Shown: piece by piece, positions 1 through 6,603 of the stretch
How the letters are laid out: every line of letters starts with the position of its first letter
Numbering within the stretch: position 1 is the first letter of the stretch
Source of the DNA: UBA11889 sp002313255
GTDB taxonomy: Bacteria; Pseudomonadota; Gammaproteobacteria; Pseudomonadales; Azotimanducaceae
Direction of reading: 5' to 3'
Assembly: GCA_913045265.1 (NCBI GenBank)
Contig: CAJWQX010000057.1
Span: forward strand, 1-17,997
DNA: 17,997 nt
The notes under the pieces: model-generated
What the model saw: the letters and a program-made list of their open reading frames with translations, nothing else
What the model was told of the DNA's origin: nothing
Database searches by the model: none
Made by a program: the position numbers and the translations under genes

Positions 1-1563
1 CGCTAACGTTTCTTCCGCACCCTCAAAAATGGAAAGGACACGGGCATCGACGAAATAACGGCTGACGGGCGTTTCTTCCGCGTACCCCAACCCACCATGG
101 ATTTGCAATGCCTCGCGGGTAACCCATTCAGCCTCTTTGCAAGCAAACAGCTTTACCAAGCTCGCTTCAATTTGGCCTTTATCTTTGTCCATTAAGCCCG
201 CAACAACATACCCAAACTGGCGCACCGCCGTGATGGTCGCACCCATGCGACCAATTTTCTGCAGCGTCAGCGGATAGTCAGCGACTGCCCGTCGAAATAC
301 ATGACGTTGTTCTGCATACGAGAGGGCGGCTTCGAACGATGCCTGCATCAGACCTGAAGCTCTTGCTGCCGTCTGCAGGCGACCGCCGGAAAAACCTCGC
401 ATAGTGAAATAAAACCCCTTGCCGCGACCACCTTCACCACCAACGAGGTTTTCTTCAGGGACAAAAAAATCGTCGTAAAACATCTCGAACGAATGCATGC
501 CACGGTATCCAAGTGTGGCTATCGCCTGACCAGAAACGCGGCCACCTCCCGGGGATTCAAATTCGAATGATTGACCATCGAATCCGGGCTTCTCCACAAC
601 AAAGAGAGACAGCCCCCTATGCGGCGGCGTCACTTCTGGCTCAGAGCGTGCCAAAACAAGAATCGCACCGGCTTTCCCCGCAAACGTGCACCAAGTCTTG
701 CCACCGTTGAGTAACCAACCGCCGCGAGACGGTGTCGCACGCAAGGCAACCGAGGCGACATCCGATCCAGTACCGGGCTCCGTCACCGAAATGGCGACCA
801 AAGGATCGCCGCGAGCAATGCCTGGCAGCCACCGTTGTTTCTGCTCTTCGGTACCCCCTTCAAGTAACGAGCGTGCCATGATTTCCGGTCGCGTGATCAG
901 GCTTCCTGCAGCACCAAGCGACGCCCGAGAAAGCTCTTCAGTGACGACAACCATACCCAAGCTGTCCTCTTCCTCGTCCGGTTTAAGCCCGCCATACCGC
1001 TCGGGAACCGAAAGGCCGAAACAACCCAGCTCACGCACACCATCAATGATCGAATCGGGAACGAGAAGGTCCCCTCGATGTATTTGCTCAGCAAGTGGCA
1101 CCACCTGCTCTTCCGCAAACTGCCGAAACGATGACCGCATCAGCGTTCGTTCTTCATCAAGGTGATCGATCGGCAATCGACCATCACGGTCACGAAAGAG
1201 CTGTCCGAGTCTAGCCAATTTTTTAGGATCCAACGCCACATCCGTTAACGCCAAATACCCGTTATCAAGGTCCGTCGATGTCAATCCATATGCGCGCGGC
1301 CGCAGCCGAATTCTGCTATGAAGCGAAGCCACAGCCTCAGCAACAAAAGACTCGGTCACCGCCCGTTTTAACGATTGTTCAGCGCCCTCCGCCGGACGCT
1401 GGGCGTATTCGAGCATGACCCGTGACGCCACCAGTTCAGCGAGGCTGAAGGCCAAGTCATAGAGTTCGATCTGGACGTCATCGATAGCACGACCTTTGAG
1501 GTGCCCACAGGCACGATCAAAGAGCTTCCATGCATCGTCTAGGTGTCTTTTGAGGAGGTCCAT
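1..1563 (-). CDS. Acyl-CoA dehydrogenase with long N-terminal extension (3' end cut by window), methylsuccinyl-CoA dehydrogenase-like
   Basis: The frame is open from an ATG at 1563 to the window edge, giving 521 residues without a stop; the C terminus lies outside. It is a FAD-dependent acyl-CoA dehydrogenase, which introduces an alpha-beta double bond into an acyl-CoA and passes electrons to ETF. Seen: the FAD/substrate motif VAISVTEPGTGSD near residues 256-268, the glycine-rich QIHGGLGYAEE near 486-496, and DARVLSIFEGAEE near 506-518, which carries the expected catalytic base E514. The canonical fold begins only around residue 130-140 (LMRSSFRQFAEEQVVPLAEQ), so about 130 extra helical residues precede it. 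Ordinary family members are about 380 aa; a long N-terminal extension is a feature of (2S)-methylsuccinyl-CoA dehydrogenase (Mcd) of the ethylmalonyl-CoA pathway, so an Mcd-like role is possible but unproven. No strong Shine-Dalgarno precedes 1563; an in-frame TAA lies about 40 nt upstream. It is divergent from the CoA-transferase at 1663. Confidence 0.93.
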   Translation of the reverse strand, partial: MDLLKRHLDDAWKLFDRACGHLKGRAIDDVQIELYDLAFSLAELVASRVMLEYAQRPAEGAEQSLKRAVTESFVAEAVASLHSRIRLRPRAYGLTSTDLDNGYLALTDVALDPKKLARLGQLFRDRDGRLPIDHLDEERTLMRSSFRQFAEEQVVPLAEQIHRGDLLVPDSIIDGVRELGCFGLSVPERYGGLKPDEEEDSLGMVVVTEELSRASLGAAGSLITRPEIMARSLLEGGTEEQKQRWLPGIARGDPLVAISVTEPGTGSDVASVALRATPSRGGWLLNGGKTWCTFAGKAGAILVLARSEPEVTPPHRGLSLFVVEKPGFDGQSFEFESPGGGRVSGQAIATLGYRGMHSFEMFYDDFFVPEENLVGGEGGRGKGFYFTMRGFSGGRLQTAARASGLMQASFEAALSYAEQRHVFRRAVADYPLTLQKIGRMGATITAVRQFGYVVAGLMDKDKGQIEASLVKLFACKEAEWVTREALQIHGGLGYAEETPVSRYFVDARVLSIFEGAEETLA

Positions 1564-1662
1564 TTCGGCGCCGATTCTACTGCATAATGGCAATTAGTTA
1601 GTTTTATCTCGCGGGTCGCCAACTCACTCACTGGCTGAATCGCGTTATGGGAGCACCTCGAT
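1564..1662. promoter_or_regulatory. Divergent intergenic gap between acyl-CoA dehydrogenase and CoA-transferase
   Basis: This 99 nt gap must hold the promoters for both directions. A GGAG lies about 9 nt before the ATG at 1663 and is the likely ribosome binding site of the transferase. The middle is AT-rich, around 1590-1608. I found no well-spaced pair of sigma-70 boxes on either strand, so no promoter is assigned. Confidence 0.45.
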
Positions 1663-2844
1663 ATGCAGCTATTGAACGACGTTCGAGTATTGGATTTCGG
1701 GCGGTACATCGCCGGTCCATTTTGCGCCGCGTTGCTGGGTGATCTCGGAGCCGACGTTATTCGAATAGAAAAAGTCGATGGCAGCGAAGATCGGTTCACC
1801 GCACCCGTCTCACGAAATGGAGACGGCGCGAGTTTCATGCAACTGAACCGAAACAAACGAGGCCTAACACTTAACCCACGTAAACCCGAAGGCCGTCAAA
1901 TCTTAGACCGACTGATTCCTACGGCGGACGTCGTCATCGCCAACCTACCGCCCGATACCCTTGCTTCAATGGCGCTCGATTATGAGACCCTACGCGCGCA
2001 CCGATCGGACATCATCCTGACCACGAGCACCGCCTTCGGCGCATCGGGCCCATACGCGACGCGGATCGGGTTTGACGGCGTGGCGCAAGCTATGTCCGGA
2101 AATATGCACATGACCGGAAATGCCGACGAGCCAACAAAAAACTATTTTCCCTATGTAGATTTCACGACTGCAAGCCTTAATGCCATGGCAACCCTCGCTG
2201 CGATCATTCATCGCACCAAGACCGGCGAGGGACAACACGTGCAAGGGTCTCTTCTCGCATCCGCGCTATCGATCGCGAATGGCACGATGATCGAACAAGC
2301 GTTGCTCGGCGTTAATCGTTCGGGCACCGGCAATCGAGGGCAAACTTCGGCCCCGTCAGACACTTTTCAGACCAAAGACGGCTGGATACTCGTTCAAGTC
2401 GTAGGCAACCCTCTTTACGAGCGTTGGGCACGCCTGATGGGTGAAGACTTATGGCGCACCGACCCCAAATACGCAACGGATGAATCCCGCGGACTACATG
2501 CCGTAGATATCAGCACCCGCATGCAGGAATGGACCAGCTCCCGAACGACGACCGAGGCCGTGAAGGCACTCGAAGACGCGAGGATTCCCTGCGGCGAGGT
2601 TCTTTCGCCACAAGGAGCCCTCGATAATGAGCAAGTCCAAGCGATGGGGTTCCTCGAGTCTATCGACTATCCCGGAATTGACACCCCAGCACCCATCGCA
2701 CACATGCCCATGGATTTCTCGACGCTCGATGTCAGCATACGCCGGCGAGCACCAACGCTTGGCGAACACACCAACGAAATTCTCGAATCGTTGGGGTTCG
2801 ACAAAAGCGAGATCATTTCTTTCAAGGACGCACGCGCAATATGA
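1663..2844 (+). CDS. CaiB/BaiF family (class III) CoA-transferase
   Basis: A 393-residue protein, the usual length for class III CoA-transferases, which move CoA between a carboxylic acid and a CoA thioester through an aspartyl-CoA intermediate. Seen: the N-terminal Rossmann segment VRVLDFGRYIAGPFCAALLG then GADVIRIEKVDG (about 8-40); NRNKRGLTLN (62-71); the GASGPYATRIGFDGVAQAMSG block (126-146); and PYVDFTTASLNA (163-174), in which D166 matches the catalytic aspartate of formyl-CoA transferase. RTKTGEGQHV follows as expected. The acid it uses cannot be read from sequence. The divergent neighbour is an acyl-CoA dehydrogenase, and the family includes mesaconyl-CoA C1-C4 transferase, succinyl-CoA:acid transferases and carnitine CoA-transferases. 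The stop overlaps the hemF start (ATGA, 2841-2844), so the two are probably translationally coupled. Confidence 0.95.
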   Translation: MQLLNDVRVLDFGRYIAGPFCAALLGDLGADVIRIEKVDGSEDRFTAPVSRNGDGASFMQLNRNKRGLTLNPRKPEGRQILDRLIPTADVVIANLPPDTLASMALDYETLRAHRSDIILTTSTAFGASGPYATRIGFDGVAQAMSGNMHMTGNADEPTKNYFPYVDFTTASLNAMATLAAIIHRTKTGEGQHVQGSLLASALSIANGTMIEQALLGVNRSGTGNRGQTSAPSDTFQTKDGWILVQVVGNPLYERWARLMGEDLWRTDPKYATDESRGLHAVDISTRMQEWTSSRTTTEAVKALEDARIPCGEVLSPQGALDNEQVQAMGFLESIDYPGIDTPAPIAHMPMDFSTLDVSIRRRAPTLGEHTNEILESLGFDKSEIISFKDARAI

Positions 2845-3749
2845 AGCTATCCATCGCCGCCGTCCGCGAAAAATTCCTGCGTCTACAAAACGAGATCGTC
2901 GGCGCTCTTTCGACTCTCGACGGTGGAACCGACTTTCACGGAAAAGATCTCGAGAGTTTTGGTGGAGGATTGTCTCGACCTCGAGTGCTTAGCGATGGCA
3001 ACCACATCGAAAAAGCTGCCGTACAATTCACGCACAGCCTCGGCGAATCGTTACCCCCAGCGGCGACGGAACGGACCCCGGCCCTCGAAGGATTTCCGTT
3101 CCAAGCGACCTCGATCTCGGTCATTATCCATCCACGAAATCCCCACGTTCCTACGACTCACATGAATCTTCGATTTTTCTTGATCGAAGCGGAGGACCCT
3201 GTTTGGTATTTCGGCGGTGGCTTTGACCTCACTCCCTATTACCCGTATCGAGAAGACGTTATCCAATGGCACCAAACCGCACGATCGGTCTGTGGTTCCG
3301 ATGCGCGTTATCGGAAACTCAAAACACAATGCGACGATTACTTTTTCCTCCCGCATCGCGGCGAATCGCGAGGCATCGGCGGACTCTTTTTTGACGATTG
3401 GAACGAAGGTGGATTTGAATCAAGCTACTTGTTTGTGTCTGGCGTTGGCGACGCCTTTTTACTCGGTTACAAACCGATTTTTCTCCGTCGAATGCACACG
3501 GTTTGGACTGAGGACGAAGAGCACTGGATGCTGCTGCGGAGGGGTCGGTACGCCGAGTTCAATCTCGCCATCGACCGAGGCACGCGTTACGGCATGCAAT
3601 CCGGGCGAAGAATCGAATCCGTGCTTGCGTCGCTACCGCCACGTGCCGTTTGGATGTACGACCATCAACCCGAACCTGGTTCAAGGGAAGCCGAGTTGAT
3701 TCTTGACTATCTACAACCACGCGATTGGCTCGAAACCTCCGCCAAATAA
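2841..3749 (+). CDS. hemF: Oxygen-dependent coproporphyrinogen III oxidase
   Basis: Cytoplasmic aerobic enzyme of haem synthesis that oxidatively decarboxylates two propionates of coproporphyrinogen III to vinyl groups, giving protoporphyrinogen IX. The 302 residues match the usual length of about 300. Seen: SISVIIHPRNPHVPTTHMN (91-109) with H97 and H107, then VWYFGGGFDLTPYY (121-134), H144, H172 in PHRGESRGIGGLFFDD (171-186), and the C-terminal RRGRYAEFNLAIDRGT (233-248). These histidines fall at the family's known metal-binding and proton-donor positions, so the enzyme looks intact. The ATG overlaps the preceding CoA-transferase stop by 4 nt, an uncommon partner for hemF. Oxygen dependence implies an aerobic or microaerobic host. 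It is followed by an AT-rich spacer. Confidence 0.98.
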   Translation: MKLSIAAVREKFLRLQNEIVGALSTLDGGTDFHGKDLESFGGGLSRPRVLSDGNHIEKAAVQFTHSLGESLPPAATERTPALEGFPFQATSISVIIHPRNPHVPTTHMNLRFFLIEAEDPVWYFGGGFDLTPYYPYREDVIQWHQTARSVCGSDARYRKLKTQCDDYFFLPHRGESRGIGGLFFDDWNEGGFESSYLFVSGVGDAFLLGYKPIFLRRMHTVWTEDEEHWMLLRRGRYAEFNLAIDRGTRYGMQSGRRIESVLASLPPRAVWMYDHQPEPGSREAELILDYLQPRDWLETSAK

Positions 3750-3830
3750 AAAGATATAGATTTATAATTTTAAATATATATATTTCAATTAGTTAAAAGA
3801 ACTATTTAAAGGTAAATATAGAATATGTTT
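3750..3830. other. AT-rich intergenic island with short AT palindromes
   Basis: By hand count only 10 of 81 bases are G or C (about 12%), against coding DNA around 50%. It contains a perfect 14-nt palindrome AAATATATATATTT at 3772-3785 and a 5-bp inverted repeat TAGTT-AAAAG-AACTA at 3790-3804. It starts directly after the hemF stop and precedes the convergent BON-lipoprotein gene. It lacks the GC stem of an intrinsic terminator. Possible roles are a protein-bound AT tract, a diffuse termination zone or a scar of an insertion; none is shown. Confidence 0.6.
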
Positions 3831-3854
3831 TGGATGGATTGGAAGGTCTCAAAG

Positions 3855-3873
3855 ATCCGTCTCCTAAACGGAT
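3855..3873 (-). terminator. Weak hairpin 3' of the BON lipoprotein gene
   Basis: ATCCGT (3855-3860) and ACGGAT (3868-3873) form a 6-bp stem with a 7-nt loop, 6 nt beyond the minus-strand stop. A second overlapping pair, GATCC/GGATC (3854-3858 and 3877-3881), competes with it. Read on the minus strand the stem is followed by CTTTG, a poor U tract, so this is a weak terminator candidate at best. Confidence 0.3.
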
Positions 3874-3879
3874 GGGGGA

Positions 3880-4191
3880 TCAAGGTCTGACCAACAGTCT
3901 GTCTTCGACCTTCGTTACACCTTTGACAGCCACAACTAGCTCCTTTGCACGACGACGTTCCGATTCCGACCGTACCCTTCCATAGAGAGTCACCACGCCC
4001 TTATGCACATCGACGTTAATACGCCGTGCCAAAATACTCGCTTCTTTGATCAGACGGACTTTGACGATCGCGTGAATTCCCCGATCATCCGTATATTCGC
4101 CGATGGTCCGTCCTTCGGAACCCACCATGTAATTTTGGCATCCGGATACTGCGAACACTCCGACTAAACAAACAACGACCAATCTAATCAA
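3880..4191 (-). CDS. Small BON-domain lipoprotein
   Basis: A 103-residue exported protein. The hydrophobic leader (MIRLVVVCLVGVFAVSGC) ends in a lipobox-like VSGC, so cleavage and lipidation at Cys18 is predicted, placing the mature protein on an envelope membrane facing the periplasm. The rest is a single BON domain (about 37-102), seen as VKVRLIKEASILARRINVDV, then GVVTLYGRVRSESERRRAKE and VKGVTKVEDRLLV. BON domains occur in OsmY, DolP and similar proteins and are thought to bind membranes or phospholipid; the specific role here is unknown. The start is TTG at 4191, with GGAG 8 nt upstream and no in-frame ATG. It is divergent from the SMP-30 lactonase. Confidence 0.88.
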   Translation of the reverse strand: MIRLVVVCLVGVFAVSGCQNYMVGSEGRTIGEYTDDRGIHAIVKVRLIKEASILARRINVDVHKGVVTLYGRVRSESERRRAKELVVAVKGVTKVEDRLLVRP

Positions 4192-4286
4192 TCTGGTTAC
4201 TCCGAACCCGACGTCATGACAAACTGCTCTAATACTACAAGCTAGTAGTTGCCGCCGTATCCGTAATCTACAAAATAGGATTGTTT
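4192..4286. promoter_or_regulatory. Divergent promoter gap with small inverted repeat (4234-4249)
   Basis: This 95-nt gap separates the BON gene and the lactonase operon. Near its middle ACTAC (4234-4238) and GTAGT (4245-4249) form a 5-bp inverted repeat around a 6-nt centre, a possible operator half-site pair. TTGCCG at 4249-4254 with AAAATA 17 nt later is a weak sigma-70-like pair for the plus strand. AGGA at 4277-4280 is the lactonase ribosome binding site. The repeat is short enough to be chance. Confidence 0.3.
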
Positions 4287-5213
4287 ATGAACGAAAATCC
4301 GACGCTGATCACCAGTGGTTTACGTTTCCCCGAAGGTCCGATCGCGATGCCAGACGGTACGATCATCCTGGTCGAAATCGAACGCGCAACCCTTACGCGG
4401 GTTTTGCCTGATGGCAGCACCGATGTAATCGCTCAGATCGGTGGCGGTCCCAATGGCGCCGCAATCGGACCCGGAGGCTACTGCTACATTTGCAACAATG
4501 GTGGCTTCGATTGGATCGAAAGGAGTGGCCGCATTTTTCCAGGAGATCAGGCAGAGGATTATCAGGGCGGACGCATCGAACGCGTGAACCTCGAAACCGG
4601 CGAAGTCGAGACGCTGTATACACATGCCAACAACGTTCCCTTGCGCGGGCCTAACGACCTTGTTTTCGACCGATCCGGAGGTTTCTGGTTCACAGATCAT
4701 GGGAAAAATCGTCCGAGGGATCGAGACCGCACCGGCGTGTTTTACGCCCAGGCCGACGGGTCAAGCGTAGAAGAGATCATTTTCCCTCTAGAGGCTCCCA
4801 ACGGTATTGGTCTTTCCCCCGACGAGAACGAACTTTACGTCGCCGAAACACCGACCGGTCGTTTGTGGGCGTTTCCGCTATCGGGGCCCGGCGTCTTGAA
4901 CCAAGTACGAGCGGATCGGCCAGACGGCGGACGTTTGTTACAAGGTCGGAATGGCTATTTCATGTTCGATTCACTCGCGGTCGACGCAGAGGGAGGCATT
5001 TGCGTCGCGACCCTTATCGACGGTGGTATCACAACGCTATCTCCCCACAACAAAACACCATCCTTTGTTCCAATGCCTGACCGACTCACCACAAATATTT
5101 GTTTTGGGGGAGTTGGCCTCCAGACAGCGTTCGTCACGCTGTCTTCCACCGGACAGCTTGTTCGCCTGCCGTGGGACAAACCTGGGCTGCCGCTTAACTT
5201 CCTAAATCTCTAA
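4287..5213 (+). CDS. SMP-30/gluconolactonase/LRE-family lactonase
   Basis: A 308-residue six-bladed beta-propeller hydrolase of the SMP-30/gluconolactonase family, which opens sugar or organic-acid lactones with a divalent metal. Expected metal-site residues are present: E17 in FPEGP, N172 in APNGIGLSPDENELYVAET (170-188), and D228 in MFDSLAVDAEG (226-236); NDLVFDRSGGFWFTDHG (123-139) is a typical blade. No signal peptide is seen, so it is probably cytoplasmic. I chose the ATG at 4287 because AGGA (4277-4280) is 6 nt upstream; an in-frame TTG at 4281 would add two residues. The stop at 5213 abuts the TctC start at 5214, making it first gene of a transporter operon. It may hydrolyse the imported compound or its oxidised lactone; substrate unknown. 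Confidence 0.92.
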   Translation: MNENPTLITSGLRFPEGPIAMPDGTIILVEIERATLTRVLPDGSTDVIAQIGGGPNGAAIGPGGYCYICNNGGFDWIERSGRIFPGDQAEDYQGGRIERVNLETGEVETLYTHANNVPLRGPNDLVFDRSGGFWFTDHGKNRPRDRDRTGVFYAQADGSSVEEIIFPLEAPNGIGLSPDENELYVAETPTGRLWAFPLSGPGVLNQVRADRPDGGRLLQGRNGYFMFDSLAVDAEGGICVATLIDGGITTLSPHNKTPSFVPMPDRLTTNICFGGVGLQTAFVTLSSTGQLVRLPWDKPGLPLNFLNL

Positions 5214-6167
5214 ATGCAACGCCCACAAAGAATACGTCTCGCTCTGATTCTATTGGCGTCGTCATGCAGTTATGCGGATCGATTACACTTTGTCATCCCT
5301 GCCGGTCCTGGCGGCGGCCTTGACGGTACCGCTCGAGAAATTGGCAGAATCTTCAAAACGCTCGACCGATACGAAAGCATCAGTTACGAAAATATGCCCG
5401 GCGGGGGTGGGGGTCGAGCTTTGAGTCGGTACCTTGAAAATCGTTCGCGTTATCAAGATGCGGTGCTCGTTAATTCAACACCCCTGATCGTCAGGAGCCT
5501 GCAAGGCCTGTTTCCGCAAAGTTTCCGTGACCTCACGCCCATCGTTGGTCTTATTGCGGACTACGGAATTTTCGTGGTGCGCGCTGATGATCCGATTTTA
5601 ACGTGGAGCCAACTTTCAACCACGTTCAAATCACGACCCTCCAGGATAGTAGTGGGGGGCGGTTCGGTCCGCGGGAGTCTCGACCACATCGTGCTTGCAC
5701 TTGCGCTATCGTCCATCAACGTCAACCCTCGTGAGGTCCGTTATTTACCCTACGACGGTGGTGCGAAAGCAATGTTGGCGCTGTTAAGTGGGGAGGTTCG
5801 TTTGCTTTCAACGGGGTTGGGCGAAACCATGCCCTTTCTAGATTCGGGCCAAGTACGAGCGCTTGCAGTAACCGCGGCCGAACGCATCGAAACGATCGCC
5901 GGTGTCCCAACGTTGCAAGAGTTAGGCCACGACGTTGTCTTTGCTAACTGGCGCGGAATCTTTGCTCAACCCGAACTTCCTACCAAGCGAAAGATCGAAC
6001 TAATCGAGCAATTTCACGACTTAAGACAAACGAATGAATGGGACGCTACGCTGCAGAAGCGGGGCTGGGCGCCTTTAGACCTTGCCGGCAATGCCTTTGC
6101 CAACTACCTGCTCGAACAGGAGAAATTACTTCGAACAACACTGAGTAAACTCGGGTTCATCAATTGA
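5214..6167 (+). CDS. tctC: Tripartite tricarboxylate transporter substrate-binding protein (TctC/Bug family)
   Basis: A 317-residue periplasmic solute-binding protein of the Bug/TctC family, the receptor of a TTT transporter. Seen: a signal peptide (RIRLALILLASSCSYA, about 6-21; the Cys is not in a good lipobox), then the characteristic first strand and loop LHFVIPAGPGGGLDGTARE (24-42), YENMPGGGGGRALSRY (59-74), and the TPIVGLIADYGIFVVRADDP segment. The family binds carboxylates such as citrate, tartrate or aromatic acids through backbone contacts, so the ligand cannot be read. It begins immediately after the lactonase stop with no spacer, and its stop overlaps the TctB start (TTGA, 6164-6167), indicating translational coupling. 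Confidence 0.95.
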   Translation: MQRPQRIRLALILLASSCSYADRLHFVIPAGPGGGLDGTAREIGRIFKTLDRYESISYENMPGGGGGRALSRYLENRSRYQDAVLVNSTPLIVRSLQGLFPQSFRDLTPIVGLIADYGIFVVRADDPILTWSQLSTTFKSRPSRIVVGGGSVRGSLDHIVLALALSSINVNPREVRYLPYDGGAKAMLALLSGEVRLLSTGLGETMPFLDSGQVRALAVTAAERIETIAGVPTLQELGHDVVFANWRGIFAQPELPTKRKIELIEQFHDLRQTNEWDATLQKRGWAPLDLAGNAFANYLLEQEKLLRTTLSKLGFIN

Positions 6168-6598
6168 AAGGACGAGCTCTACCTTCAATCTTGCTGGCGT
6201 TTGGGGTCGTCTATGTATGGTTTGCCTACGGGATCAATCTCGACCCATGGTCTGCGGCAGAACCAGTGAACTCCCGAACTCTGCCCATTGCCTACGGTTC
6301 AATATTGATCCTCCTGTCGACGTTTTTGCTCGTAAGGGGTATGCGTGTGCATGTTGCACGACGCAATCTCGTGCGGCTCACATCAATATCGGCATCCATC
6401 ATTGGATTTGGATTGCTCCTGCCGCGAGTTGGCGTTTGGCCAGCTCTTATACTGTTACTTGTTAGTTGTCTAATGATCATGGGCGAAAAACGCTGGCACG
6501 TCTTCATTTTGGCGCCTCTGCTTGCCAGTCTGGGCGGCTGGTTATTGATCGAGATCTTACTCGGCGTCTATGTTGAACCCGGCGCGTTCTGGAGCTAA
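6164..6598 (+). CDS. tctB: Tripartite tricarboxylate transporter small membrane subunit (TctB family)
   Basis: A 144-residue membrane protein with four predicted helices: about 6-22 (LPSILLAFGVVYVWFAY), 41-57 (PIAYGSILILLSTFLLV), 70-102 and 112-134. This is the size and topology of TctB, the small poorly conserved subunit that partners TctA. Assignment rests mainly on position between tctC and tctA and on topology. The start is TTG at 6164, overlapping the tctC stop; no in-frame ATG would give a complete first helix. Confidence 0.9.
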   Translation: MKGRALPSILLAFGVVYVWFAYGINLDPWSAAEPVNSRTLPIAYGSILILLSTFLLVRGMRVHVARRNLVRLTSISASIIGFGLLLPRVGVWPALILLLVSCLMIMGEKRWHVFILAPLLASLGGWLLIEILLGVYVEPGAFWS

Positions 6599-6603
6599 CA
6601 ACT

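Noticed and set aside
686..1165. Plus-strand open frame of 159 codons
   Set aside because: It lies opposite the acyl-CoA dehydrogenase, whose conserved motifs run without break on the minus strand; the plus-strand translation is Ser/Arg/Pro-rich with no family resemblance.
3750..3880. Insertion-sequence or phage attachment remnant in the AT island
   Set aside because: No terminal inverted repeats, target duplication, transposase fragment or tRNA end is visible, so it is reported only as an AT-rich island.
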